Of a stretch of 64,000 nucleotides of DNA, positions 17,819 to 25,513 are shown piece after piece. The notes under the pieces are model-generated. The model was not told the origin of the DNA. It ran no database searches and saw nothing but the letters and a program-made list of their open reading frames with translations. The translations under genes were made by a program, and so were the position numbers. Position 1 is the first letter of the stretch. Each line of letters begins with the position of its first letter. The stretch is from an uncultured Oscillospiraceae bacterium (GTDB lineage Bacteria; Bacillota; Clostridia; Oscillospirales; Acutalibacteraceae), in contig UQDP01000004.1 of the NCBI GenBank assembly GCA_900539845.1, positions 1 to 64,000 of the forward strand, in the 5' to 3' direction.

Positions 17819-18070
17819 ATGTTTAAAAACAAAACGGAAAGCGGAAAAAACAATTTCTGCGGCGAGCACATTGCCGCTCTGCGTGAAAGCATGCAGCCGA
17901 AATGTAGTCAAAGGCAGCTTGCGGATAAACTGCAGATCATAGGGCTTGATGTAGATAAAAACGCAGTACAGCGCATTGAATGCGGAAAAAGATTTATAAC
18001 GGACATTGAGATCGTTGCGCTCTGCAAGGTTTTCCATATATCCCCGAACGAACTTTTTCAATACAAATAA
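17819..18070 (+). CDS. Small XRE-family helix-turn-helix protein
   Basis: 83 residues from the ATG at 17819 (AAAAGGAG spaced about 10 bp); an in-frame ATG further upstream lies in the direct repeats and has no ribosome site. The protein is one HTH domain: CGEHIAALRESM, SQRQLADKLQIIGLDVDKNAVQRIECGKR and ITDIEIVALCKVFHISPNELF, the classic XRE layout. It lacks any sensor or oligomerisation extension. It is likely a DNA-binding repressor acting on its own upstream repeats. It precedes obgE by 63 bp, but a functional link is not implied. Confidence 0.85.
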   Translation: MFKNKTESGKNNFCGEHIAALRESMQPKCSQRQLADKLQIIGLDVDKNAVQRIECGKRFITDIEIVALCKVFHISPNELFQYK

Positions 18071-18133
18071 TTTATGTTGCTTTTTTGAAGTGATTTTGTT
18101 AACCTATATATGTTAATAAAACGAGGTGAAAAC

Positions 18134-19405
18134 ATGTTTGTTGATATAGCTAAGATCAAGATAAAGGCAGGAAACGGCGGCGACGGAGCCGTTGCGTTTC
18201 ACCGTGAGAAATACGTTGCCTCCGGCGGGCCGGACGGCGGCGACGGCGGCAAGGGCGGCGACATCATTTTTGTTGTGGACGACAATCTTGCAACACTTGC
18301 CGACTTCAGATACAAGCGCAAATACGCCGCAAAAAACGGTCTTCCCGGCGGCGGCGACAGAAAGCACGGCAAAAACGGCGAAGACCTTGAAATACGCGTG
18401 CCGCGCGGAACGATAATCAGAGAACAGAACAGCGGCGCCGTTATGGCGGATATGAGCAAGACCGAACGCTTTGTTGCGGCAAAGGGCGGCAAAGGCGGCT
18501 GGGGAAACATGCATTTCGCAACGCCCACAAGGCAGGCTCCCCGTTTTGCGAAGCCCGGTGTTCCCGGTGAGGAATGGGAAGTGAGCCTTGAGCTGAAGCT
18601 GCTTGCCGATGTGGGGCTTATCGGTTATCCGTCAGTCGGCAAATCCAGCCTGATTTCCGTTGTTTCGCAGGCAAAGCCCAAGATCGCGGACTATCACTTC
18701 ACCACCCTTTCGCCGAATCTCGGCGTTGTTTATATGGGCGAGGGCAACTCTTTTGTAATTGCGGACATACCCGGGCTGATCGACGGCGCAAGCGACGGTG
18801 TTGGGCTGGGTCACGAATTTCTGCGCCACATAGAGCGCTGCCGCCTGCTCATCCATATTGTTGATGTGAGCGGCTTTGAGGGCAGAGACCCCAAAGAGGA
18901 TTTTGAAAACATCAACAAGGAGCTGAAAAAATTCAACCCCGAGCTTGCCGATAAGCCGCAGATCGTTGCCGGCAACAAGATCGATATGGCAGAGCCTGAG
19001 CAGATCGACGATTTTAAAAACTGGATAGAGGCGAAAGGCCTTGAATATCATTCGATCTGCGCCCCGATATCGGAGGGCACACAGGAGCTTATGAACGCCG
19101 CCTGGAACAAATTACAGACCCTGCCGCCCATCAGGGAATACGAGACGGAGGAGATACCTGTTGAAAGCCTTGTGAAAAAGGACAGCAATTTCAAAATAAC
19201 CCAGCCGGAGAAAGGCTATTTTGTAGTTGAAGCGGCGTGGTTCCCGCGCGTGCTGAAAGGCGTTGACACCGAGGATTACGAAAGCCTGCAATATATGCAG
19301 AGAGTGCTTGAAAAGAGCGGCGTCTTTGACGCCCTGCGCGAAAGAGGTATTCAGGAGGGAGACACGGTAAACGTCTACGACGTTGAATTTGAGTATATAC
19401 CGTAA
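18134..19405 (+). CDS. obgE: GTPase Obg
   Basis: 423 residues from the ATG at 18134 with CGAGGTG; an upstream in-frame start lacks a ribosome site. Residues 1 to about 158 form the glycine-rich Obg fold (GGDGAVAFHREKY, GGPDGGDGGKGGD, GGGDRKHGKNGED). The G domain has P-loop GYPSVGKSSL, switch motifs and DIPGLIDGAS, and NKID. A C-terminal OCT domain follows (FVVEAAWFPRVLKGVDTEDY). Obg acts in 50S ribosome assembly and stress or sporulation control. In many Firmicutes obg follows rplU-rpmA. Here that ribosomal operon is about 12 kb away, and obg is instead paired with mrnC. Confidence 0.97.
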   Translation: MFVDIAKIKIKAGNGGDGAVAFHREKYVASGGPDGGDGGKGGDIIFVVDDNLATLADFRYKRKYAAKNGLPGGGDRKHGKNGEDLEIRVPRGTIIREQNSGAVMADMSKTERFVAAKGGKGGWGNMHFATPTRQAPRFAKPGVPGEEWEVSLELKLLADVGLIGYPSVGKSSLISVVSQAKPKIADYHFTTLSPNLGVVYMGEGNSFVIADIPGLIDGASDGVGLGHEFLRHIERCRLLIHIVDVSGFEGRDPKEDFENINKELKKFNPELADKPQIVAGNKIDMAEPEQIDDFKNWIEAKGLEYHSICAPISEGTQELMNAAWNKLQTLPPIREYETEEIPVESLVKKDSNFKITQPEKGYFVVEAAWFPRVLKGVDTEDYESLQYMQRVLEKSGVFDALRERGIQEGDTVNVYDVEFEYIP

Positions 19406-19414
19406 GACCGACAT

Positions 19415-19810
19415 ATGAGATTTACAGATTCCGATATTGAAGCAAAGCAGCTCAGCCCGCTGAACCTTGCGTTCATAGGCGACTGCATATATGAGATACT
19501 TGTGCGCGAAACGCTTGTTGCGCAGGCAAACAGACCTGTTAACGATCTGCACCGTGAGAGCGTTAAATTCGTAAGCGCAAAAGCGCAGACACAGGCTTAT
19601 GAAAAAATCAAAGACTTGCTGACCGAGGAGGAAACGGCTCAGTTTAAGCGCGGCAGAAACGCCAAAACAGGGCATTCACCGAAAAGCGCAACCGGCGCGG
19701 AATACCACACGGCAACAGGGATGGAAGCCCTTTTCGGCTACCTGTATCTTACAGAGCAGACAGACCGTATAAAAGAACTTTTTACCGTTATAATCAAGAA
19801 TGAGTTATAA
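19415..19810 (+). CDS. mrnC: Mini-ribonuclease III
   Basis: 131 residues: one RNase III catalytic domain without a dsRNA-binding domain, which defines MrnC. NLAFIGDCIYEILVRETLV carries the conserved catalytic Asp, and TGMEALFGYLYLTEQTDRI supplies the second acidic site. KRGRNAKTGHSPKSATGAEYHTATG is the typical basic segment. In Bacillus this dimeric enzyme matures 23S rRNA. It starts 9 bp after obgE and ends in a strong terminator, so the two form an operon concerned with the large ribosomal subunit. Confidence 0.93.
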   Translation: MRFTDSDIEAKQLSPLNLAFIGDCIYEILVRETLVAQANRPVNDLHRESVKFVSAKAQTQAYEKIKDLLTEEETAQFKRGRNAKTGHSPKSATGAEYHTATGMEALFGYLYLTEQTDRIKELFTVIIKNEL

Positions 19811-19815
19811 AAGCA

Positions 19816-19853
19816 ACAGCGGCGCAGTTCATTGAAACTGCGCCGCTGTTTTT
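19816..19853 (+). terminator. Terminator after mrnC
   Basis: A perfect 14-bp stem, ACAGCGGCGCAGTT (19816-19829) with AACTGCGCCGCTGT (19836-19849), followed by TTTT. Confidence 0.93.
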
Positions 19854-19901
19854 GTGATTCCATACCATCTATAAACATACTCTGCAAGTGCAAATACCGA
19901 T

Positions 19902-20360
19902 TTATCTCATACAAGCATTTACAAATTTCATAGGTACATTCATCCGTTCTGCGACCTGTTCCGGCGTCATTCCACTATCCAAGAAACGCTTGCATACCAC
20001 CTTCATATTCTCGCCGACTTCAATAATATGTTTATCGGGATCAAAAAAGCGAACAACTCTTTGTCCCCACGAATGCTCCATAATCGGGTGGACATATTCA
20101 ATATCACATTTCTTCAGCTTAGAGGCAAACTTGTCAAAGTCATCTTCTTCAAAATAAAGCTCAAAATTATTGCCGCCGAAAGAAATATCATTTGTACCGA
20201 TAAAGTCCTTGTATGTTTCAGCCGTTTGCAGAGCTAAACCGCCTGTCAGAGTTTTATTTGCTCCAAAGTCCATAATAACATGAAGCCCGAATATTTTTTT
20301 ATAAAATTCAACCGATCTGTCTATATCGGTAACTACCAGCATAGGATTTTTAAATTTCAT
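19902..20360 (-). CDS. Glyoxalase/bleomycin-resistance (VOC) family protein
   Basis: 152 residues; GGGAGG just before the ATG. Residues 1 to about 115 are a VOC fold: NPMLVVTDIDRSVEFYKKIFGL, then NFELYFEEDDFDKFASKL and a final strand VVRFFDPDKHIIEVGE that supplies a metal-ligand-type Glu. The last 35 residues, MTPEQVAERMNVPMKFVNACM, form a helix-turn-helix-like tail not usual in plain glyoxalases. Substrate is unknown; fosfomycin- or bleomycin-type resistance is possible but not supported by specific residues. First of four small minus-strand genes. Confidence 0.8.
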   Translation of the reverse strand: MKFKNPMLVVTDIDRSVEFYKKIFGLHVIMDFGANKTLTGGLALQTAETYKDFIGTNDISFGGNNFELYFEEDDFDKFASKLKKCDIEYVHPIMEHSWGQRVVRFFDPDKHIIEVGENMKVVCKRFLDSGMTPEQVAERMNVPMKFVNACMR

Positions 20361-20384
20361 TTTTTCCTCCCAATATTCTCATCA

Positions 20385-20798
20385 CTATTTCCGATTTGGC
20401 TTTCTTTTAATAGTCAACAGTTTTATATAATCATCAAACTCAGAAGTATCGGTCGGCTCAAACATCACCCATTTTCCGTCACGATAGGTTGTTGCTTCAT
20501 CATATCGCTTGCAAACAGAGTCAGAAAGCGTATCTCTTATATCTTCAAATTTCGCTCTTTCGACTTTGCCGAAAACAATCATAAAACCAACACAGTTCCT
20601 TTTTGCGTATAGACTGCAAAGCGTTTTGCCGCCTCTGCGGTACTTATATTCATAAGTCCAGTTCTTACCGCCGGTGTTCCATATCCGTTCCATATCGTAT
20701 TTTTCATCAATCGCCGAACACAGCTCTTGCCAGACCTCAAACAAAGGTTGTCCGAGCAATTCCGTCATAGTGGATTGAGTAGGGGTGTTTTCAAGCAT
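20385..20798 (-). CDS. DUF3788-like small protein
   Basis: 137 residues; GGAGGAG upstream. The pattern is LFEVWQELCSAIDEKYDMERIWNTGGKNWTYEYKYRRGGKTLC, then LYAKRNCVGFMIVFGKVERAKFE and a late DGKWVMFEP. This resembles the DUF3788 family of small alpha/beta cytoplasmic proteins, whose job is unknown. It has no signal or membrane segment. Family placement is from memory of the conserved W-x-Y-E-x-K and GFMIVFG parts and should be treated as likely only. It is 24 bp upstream of the VOC gene. Confidence 0.65.
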   Translation of the reverse strand: MLENTPTQSTMTELLGQPLFEVWQELCSAIDEKYDMERIWNTGGKNWTYEYKYRRGGKTLCSLYAKRNCVGFMIVFGKVERAKFEDIRDTLSDSVCKRYDEATTYRDGKWVMFEPTDTSEFDDYIKLLTIKRKPNRK

Positions 20799-20826
20799 TG
20801 TATCTCCTCCGTAAATTCCGATTGTT

Positions 20827-21018
20827 CTATTTCTTCAAATTTTCTATAAAACCGGAGATAGCGGATATAAGCCAGCCCAAGCCAATAATAATTAACGCAA
20901 TTTTCCACCCAATACCATTGTCAAAAACAAAGATAAATGTATATAGAGCAAATAAACTAACTGGAATAGCAATTCCATATAACACCAAATGAAACTTTCT
21001 CTTTTTTTCTTCATCCAT
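20827..21018 (-). CDS. Small two-helix membrane protein
   Basis: 63 residues with GAGGTG upstream. A charged N-terminus (MDEEKKRKF) leads into two transmembrane helices, LVLYGIAIPVSLFALYTFIF and IALIIIGLGWLISAISGFI, split by a short Asn-Gly turn, and a lysine tail. Not recognised as a known family. Neighbours are other small accessory genes on the same strand. Confidence 0.65.
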   Translation of the reverse strand: MDEEKKRKFHLVLYGIAIPVSLFALYTFIFVFDNGIGWKIALIIIGLGWLISAISGFIENLKK

Positions 21019-21061
21019 TTATTCGCACCTCATTCACTTCCAATTTGCTGCTCTATGTATT

Positions 21062-21394
21062 CTAACCTTTCAAATTCTCCAAAGCGGACGGATTGTTTTC
21101 AAAAATCGCTTGGACAGTCTGACAGCTATCTAACTCAGGGCAATCGCCGCAGGTGGCAACACCTTTTTTCAACGCGCATTTGCGGATTTCGCACAGATTA
21201 TTGCAAAATACCGTTTTCGCTCCGTTCGCTCGGCAGCCCTCGCAGTTGATATGTTCCGGCAGAATGGGGGCGTTATTTAACTCTGCCCACAGTTTTGCCG
21301 TTTTCTCTCGCAATGCCTGATCGTTGTTGACGGTCGCAAGGTATGCGTCACATTTTTCGCAGTCAAGTCCGCAGTATCCGATCATCTCTTTCAC
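21062..21394 (-). CDS. DUF3795-like cysteine-rich protein
   Basis: 110 residues from a GTG at 21392-21394, chosen because GGGGGA lies 9 bp upstream. An ATG three codons later is the alternative; a longer frame to 21460 has no ribosome site. The start IGYCGLDCEKCDAYLAT is the hallmark of DUF3795. It is followed by CEGCRANGAKTVFCNNLCEIRKCALKKG and CGDCPELDSC. The twelve or so cysteines suggest zinc or iron-sulfur binding. Cytoplasmic, function unknown. Confidence 0.75.
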   Translation of the reverse strand: MKEMIGYCGLDCEKCDAYLATVNNDQALREKTAKLWAELNNAPILPEHINCEGCRANGAKTVFCNNLCEIRKCALKKGVATCGDCPELDSCQTVQAIFENNPSALENLKG

Positions 21395-21506
21395 AGGCCA
21401 TATTCCCCCGATCTTTTCATTATATCTGAAGCATATCATGCTTTTATACAAAGCCGCCATTTACATGAGATATTATACTTTGCTTTTCAGAGAAATACAA
21501 GCCAGC

Positions 21507-21539
21507 ATAAAAGCACACTTACTAAAAGTGTGCTTTTAT
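21507..21539 (-). terminator. Terminator at the end of the transporter operon
   Basis: A perfect 14-bp stem, ATAAAAGCACACTT (21507-21520) with AAGTGTGCTTTTAT (21526-21539), with T-rich sides on both strands. It lies 30 bp after the lipoprotein stop and could act in both directions. Confidence 0.75.
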
Positions 21540-21568
21540 CCATTGCATGTTATAAATCCTCATTTAGG

Positions 21569-22051
21569 CTACTGTTCACATATGACCGTGAGCGAGCCGC
21601 TGAGATTGTCTCCGCGGACAGAAATGTAATGATCGCCTGACGATATTTTCCAGATATAGGTGCCGCTTTCGCTTTTATCGGTCAGAAGTATTTTTTCTTC
21701 TGAATCCGCAACATAGATATCGGCAGAGCCGTCTGTTATCTGAAGTTCATAAGTGACGCAGATATCACTGCCGCCGTGGCGTTCAAGCAGAGTGCCGCCG
21801 AAAAGATATTCCTCGCCGCTGAAACCGCTGTAATCCGCGTGATATGTTCCCGTAAAGCTGTCCTCACCCGGTGTTCTGCTGCCCTGAAGCTGAGAATCCG
21901 AAGTGAGCGCAAAGCGGCTGAGCGACGAGAGCGCCCTGTTGAAACCGCCGATAATATGATCCTTTAAGCCGTATCCGGCGGTGCAGCCGCCGAAAGCCGC
22001 CGCTATTACACAGATCACACACAATACGGCTGTGCATTTAATCGCTTTCAT
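21569..22051 (-). CDS. Lipoprotein at the end of the peptide-resistance operon
   Basis: 160 residues. The signal peptide ends in a lipobox, FGGC, at about residues 20-23. The mature part has beta-sandwich features: TGTYHADYSGFSGEEYLFG, VTYELQITDGSADIYVADSEEK, and SGTYIWKISSGDHYISVRGDNLSGSLTV. It would sit on the outer face of the membrane. It starts 3 bp after the upstream small membrane protein, so translation is probably coupled. Position after an ABC transporter next to a two-component system recalls LanI-type immunity lipoproteins, though no sequence likeness to NisI or SpaI was identified. Function is inferred from context only. Confidence 0.75.
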   Translation of the reverse strand: MKAIKCTAVLCVICVIAAAFGGCTAGYGLKDHIIGGFNRALSSLSRFALTSDSQLQGSRTPGEDSFTGTYHADYSGFSGEEYLFGGTLLERHGGSDICVTYELQITDGSADIYVADSEEKILLTDKSESGTYIWKISSGDHYISVRGDNLSGSLTVICEQ

Positions 22052-22054
22052 ATT

Positions 22055-22336
22055 CTAAAACCTGCCGAAAATCGTCATGCAGATGATCGCTATCGCGCCC
22101 ACGGCATACAGACCGTTGATGACCGTGCATATCTGCATCAGTTTATTTTTCACGCCGCCCTTAATATACGCGGCAACAGTAAATATGCCGGAAAAGATCA
22201 TAAACGCGGCATAGCTGTATATCATGATCTCGGCAACAGGCGACTCGAGCGCCCAGTCAAAGGTGCGCAGCGGCAGGATCGTCCACGGCACAAAGAGCAT
22301 CACTGTTGAAACAGCGGTTATTATTTTATTTTTCAT
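22055..22336 (-). CDS. Small three-helix membrane protein
   Basis: 93 residues from the ATG at 22336 (GAGAGGATGG upstream, preferred over an in-frame start six codons earlier). Three predicted membrane segments: IITAVSTVMLFVPWTILPL, IMIYSYAAFMIFSGIFTVAA and ICTVINGLYAVGAIAIICM. Not a recognised family. It lies 75 bp after the second permease and 3 bp before the lipoprotein gene, so it belongs to the same operon and may be an accessory of the transporter. Confidence 0.7.
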   Translation of the reverse strand: MKNKIITAVSTVMLFVPWTILPLRTFDWALESPVAEIMIYSYAAFMIFSGIFTVAAYIKGGVKNKLMQICTVINGLYAVGAIAIICMTIFGRF

Positions 22337-22411
22337 AAATATCCATCCTCTCAAAACGAAATTATATTAAATCAAAAGTATGCAAACTGCATTTTAAAAC
22401 AGGTGCAATAT

Positions 22412-23182
22412 TTATTTTCTTTCCGCAGCTCCGAAACGCAGGCAGGATACTGCCAAAGCGGCAATTGTGATGCCGGCGGCAACGGGCAGCCACGGCAGCC
22501 AGTCGATCTGCGTTGAATAAACGCCTTGCGCCGCTCTGCCGTATTCGATCATCAGAAGATAAAACGGATAGCTCATGGGGTACATAAACCAAGCTTTCGT
22601 GTTGATCATCAGAACAGAGGGAACGATCGAGGCAAGCCCGATGCCGACGGAAAATACGGGGGTAGAAATCAGCGTGGATATCAGCCAGAATACAGCCGCC
22701 ATCGGGATTGCGCCGGCATAGAACACAAGCACACAACGGCAGACATAAAGCGGCTCCAAAACAAAATTATAATCGTTCAGCTGAGACGCAATTGCCGAAC
22801 AGATATAGTACGCGCCGATCGCCATTACCATCTGCACGGCGGCAAGAATAATGAGAACGGTGAATTTCGCAAGGCACAGCGCAGCGGTGTTGACCGGCAG
22901 GGAAAGCATTTTCACCATGCCCTTGTTTGCGCGCTCCGTTTGAGTGAGCAAAACCGTGCAGATGATAAGGGTGGCAGGGATCATAAACCACACCATTCCC
23001 ATAAAGCCCTGAATGAAGAAATTGTTTTCGGGCGTTATGGGCACGGAACGGGTGTCAAAATTAAAATCAGCGTTTATAATGCTGGGGATCCACATGATGA
23101 TAACGGGGGCAAGCAGAATAAGCAGAATTTTTGAGCGGCGCAGTTTTTTAAGCTCTATGCCCAGCAGTGAAAAATAATTCAT
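22412..23182 (-). CDS. ABC-2 type permease subunit (lantibiotic-immunity LanE/LanG-like)
   Basis: 256 residues with six hydrophobic segments in the ABC-2 layout. The start MNYFSLLGIELKKLRRSKILLILLAP, a cytoplasmic helix then a first membrane helix, is typical of LanE/LanG and BcrB-type permeases, as is TQTERANKGMVKMLSLPVN after the second helix. The start codon overlaps the stop of the preceding permease by 4 bp (ATGA), which implies coupled translation and a heterodimeric channel. Confidence 0.85.
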   Translation of the reverse strand: MNYFSLLGIELKKLRRSKILLILLAPVIIMWIPSIINADFNFDTRSVPITPENNFFIQGFMGMVWFMIPATLIICTVLLTQTERANKGMVKMLSLPVNTAALCLAKFTVLIILAAVQMVMAIGAYYICSAIASQLNDYNFVLEPLYVCRCVLVFYAGAIPMAAVFWLISTLISTPVFSVGIGLASIVPSVLMINTKAWFMYPMSYPFYLLMIEYGRAAQGVYSTQIDWLPWLPVAAGITIAALAVSCLRFGAAERK

Positions 23183-23904
23183 TCAAAATTCCTCCTTGCT
23201 TTAAGATAAATGAATTCCGCAACGCCGAACAAAACCGTCTGCGCAGCGCATACGCCGATAAACAGCCACTCACGCCCGTCCGCCTGCGCGTTTGAGAGCA
23301 GCTGGTACGGAGCGGAAAAAGGCAGCATACTGAGCACGGCGTTATCCTGCGGCATAATGGAAAGCGTGAACACAAGAATAACGCCTATGCCGAGCGAGAT
23401 CCACATATTTTTACAGGCAGACGCGATAACGAGCATCAGCATGACCGTGGGCAGAGTCACCGCAAGCTGAAAGCCGGCACTTGCCAAAACGCCGGAAAGC
23501 TCAAATTCATATGACGCAAACCAGTGCGCCGCACAGCCGACCAGAGACGCAGTCTGCAGTGCCAGCATAAGCACAAGCAACAGTGCAATGATTACGAATT
23601 TACCCAGAAACATCGCGCCCTGACTGATCGGCAGCACCTGCATTTTCTGAAAGCCGTTATCGGCGTATTCCGTGTGGTACATCATACACGCGCCGCAGAT
23701 GACCGCCAGAATATTGAGCATTGCCATCATCTGCCAGTTGGCGTCAGCAAGTATATGAAAAGGATCGCCCGGCAGCGAAATATAATTTTCGGAACGCACC
23801 GCCATATTCACGACCGGCACTGCTGCGGCGAGCAGACCCGCCAGCACGAGCGCGGCAAGGCAGCCGGTGCGCCGCAGCTTTTTGAACTCAAGAGCAAGGC
23901 TCAT
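23179..23904 (-). CDS. ABC-2 type permease subunit (lantibiotic-immunity LanE/LanG-like)
   Basis: 241 residues. The layout matches its neighbour: LALEFKKLRRTGCLAALVLAG, then MMYHTEYADNGFQKMQVLPISQGAMFLGKF, and four further membrane helices. The shared H/Q-T-E-x-A-(D/N)-x-G-x-x-K motif after helix two marks the two permeases as diverged copies. It overlaps both neighbours by 4 bp. With the ATPase it should form an exporter that removes membrane-active peptides. Confidence 0.85.
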   Translation of the reverse strand: MSLALEFKKLRRTGCLAALVLAGLLAAAVPVVNMAVRSENYISLPGDPFHILADANWQMMAMLNILAVICGACMMYHTEYADNGFQKMQVLPISQGAMFLGKFVIIALLLVLMLALQTASLVGCAAHWFASYEFELSGVLASAGFQLAVTLPTVMLMLVIASACKNMWISLGIGVILVFTLSIMPQDNAVLSMLPFSAPYQLLSNAQADGREWLFIGVCAAQTVLFGVAEFIYLKARRNFE

Positions 23905-24656
23905 TTTGCCGCACCTCTTTTCATATTGTCCTCATCTATCATGGCAAGGAAAGTCTCCTCAAGGTTATCCGTTGGGAATCCTGCGGCACGCGCGCCTGTT
24001 TTCAGGTCTTCCATCGTGCCTTCAAAAAGCAGCCTGCCGTGGTTGAGTATTCCGATATCATCCGCCATAAGCTCAACTTCTGCCAAAAGGTGTGAGGACA
24101 CAAGCACGGTGCAGTCAAACTGCTGCGGCAGGGATTTTATGAGCGTTCTGATCTCGTGAATACCAACGGGATCAAGTCCGTTTGTCGGCTCATCGAGGAT
24201 CAGAATAGGCGGTCTGCCTATGAGCGCGCCTGCAAGACCGAGACGCTGTTTCATGCCGAGCGAGTATTTCTTGGCAAGCCTTTTCCTGAACTGCGCCAGA
24301 CCCACAAGCTCGAGCGCGTCGTCCACACTGCTTTTCGGCAACCCAAGTATACGGCGGATGATATCCAGATTTTCCTCTCCGCTCAGATTGCCGTAAAACG
24401 CAGGCGCTTCTATAAACGAGCCGATCTCCTTTAATATCTCCACCCTGTTTTTGGGATACTGCTTTGCATCGATCGTAAAACTGCCGGAGGTGGGCTTTGT
24501 AAGACCTAAAAACATCTTCATCGTTGTGGACTTGCCTGCTCCGTTCGGGCCGAGAAAGCCGTAAACACTCCCCTTTTTGATGTGCAGGTTCAGAGCCGAC
24601 ACGGCTTCAAAATCGCCGTAAGTCTTGGTTAGATTTTTTGTTTCTATGATATTCAT
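23901..24656 (-). CDS. ABC transporter ATP-binding protein (BcrA/LanF type)
   Basis: 251 residues from the ATG at 24656; an ATG two codons earlier sits too close to AAAGGAG. Walker A GPNGAGKSTTMKMFLGL, the signature YSLGMKQRLGLAGALIGRPP, Walker B ILILDEPTNGLDP and switch His VLVSSHLL are all present, so it should be an active ATPase. The GLTKPTSG loop and the Q-loop region EIGSFIEAPAFYGNLSGEENL are typical of LanF/BcrA proteins that protect against lantibiotics and bacitracin-type peptides. First gene of the operon, preceded by tandem repeats and divergent from a two-component system. Confidence 0.92.
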   Translation of the reverse strand: MNIIETKNLTKTYGDFEAVSALNLHIKKGSVYGFLGPNGAGKSTTMKMFLGLTKPTSGSFTIDAKQYPKNRVEILKEIGSFIEAPAFYGNLSGEENLDIIRRILGLPKSSVDDALELVGLAQFRKRLAKKYSLGMKQRLGLAGALIGRPPILILDEPTNGLDPVGIHEIRTLIKSLPQQFDCTVLVSSHLLAEVELMADDIGILNHGRLLFEGTMEDLKTGARAAGFPTDNLEETFLAMIDEDNMKRGAAK

Positions 24657-24699
24657 GACCATTCTCCTTTCGGTTTGTGAGGCTATTCTACAACCTTAA

Positions 24700-24743
24700 C
24701 CTTGCGTGAACCTTTCCTTTTCCTTACATTTACCTTACATTTT
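24700..24743 (-). promoter_or_regulatory. Four phased 11-bp tandem repeats, likely response-regulator sites
   Basis: Reading the minus strand from 24743: AAAATGTAAGG, TAAATGTAAGG, AAAAGGAAAGG and TTCACGCAAGG. These are four abutting 11-mers that all end in AAGG. The first two are near identical. The last ends 9 bp before TAGAAT, a good -10 for the transporter operon with no matching -35. OmpR-family regulators bind tandem sites spaced by one helical turn. The gap also holds TATACT at 24776-24781, a -10 for the regulator gene on the plus strand, again without a good -35. Confidence 0.6.
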
Positions 24744-24803
24744 CAAATTCACGAGAAATATTTTCCGTTTTATGCTATACTCTAAAGCAGGGAGGCAGTA
24801 AAG

Positions 24804-25502
24804 ATGGATCACGATTACTATAAAAACAAAAAGATACTTATTGTGGATGATGAACCGCAGCTGCTTGAAATGGTGAGCTCCATACTTGCTCAAGACGGAT
24901 TCACGAATACAGAGACCGCCTCCACCGTTTCACAGGCGGTTGAAAAAGCCCGGGAATATCAGCCCGATCTTGCCGTGCTGGATGTTATGCTGCCGGACGG
25001 TGACGGCTTTGGGCTGCTTGAAAAACTCAGGGAATTCACCCGGATACCCGTGCTGTTTTTAACTGCGCGCGGAGAAGATGAAGACAGGATCAAAGGCCTC
25101 GGCGCCGGTGCGGACGATTATATGGTAAAACCGTTTCTGCCAAAGGAGCTGACGCTTAGGATCGGTATCATCCTGAAAAGGTACTATAAGGAAGATGATC
25201 CGCTTGTAAAGCTGGCCGCATGTGAAATTGATTTTGAACGCGCGCAGGTGATAAAAGGCGGCGAACACATTCCGCTGACGGCAAAGGAATATGAGATACT
25301 TGCCGTGCTCTGCCGCAACGCCGGCAAGATCGTTACCATAGACAGCCTGTGCGAAGCGGCGTGGGGAGACAATCCTTACGGATATGAAAACAGCCTGATG
25401 GCGCACATCCGCAGAATCAGAGAAAAAATAGAAAAAAGCCCCTCAAAACCGGAATCTCTGATAACCGTTAAGGGGCTTGGGTATAAATTATTAACAAAAT
25501 AA
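24804..25502 (+). CDS. OmpR-family response regulator
   Basis: 232 residues; AGGGAGG upstream. Receiver domain (residues about 8-120): acidic pair in ILIVDDEPQLLEMV, phospho-acceptor Asp in LAVLDVMLPDGDG, Thr/Ala in FLTARGEDED, and Lys in DDYMVKPF. A C-terminal winged-helix DNA-binding domain follows (EHIPLTAKEYEILAVL, ENSLMAHIRRIREKIE, ITVKGLGYKL). It is followed 11 bp later by its sensor kinase and is divergent from the ABC transporter, the usual arrangement for peptide-sensing resistance modules. It probably activates the transporter through the 11-bp repeats. Confidence 0.95.
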   Translation: MDHDYYKNKKILIVDDEPQLLEMVSSILAQDGFTNTETASTVSQAVEKAREYQPDLAVLDVMLPDGDGFGLLEKLREFTRIPVLFLTARGEDEDRIKGLGAGADDYMVKPFLPKELTLRIGIILKRYYKEDDPLVKLAACEIDFERAQVIKGGEHIPLTAKEYEILAVLCRNAGKIVTIDSLCEAAWGDNPYGYENSLMAHIRRIREKIEKSPSKPESLITVKGLGYKLLTK

Positions 25503-25513
25503 GGAACATAAAA

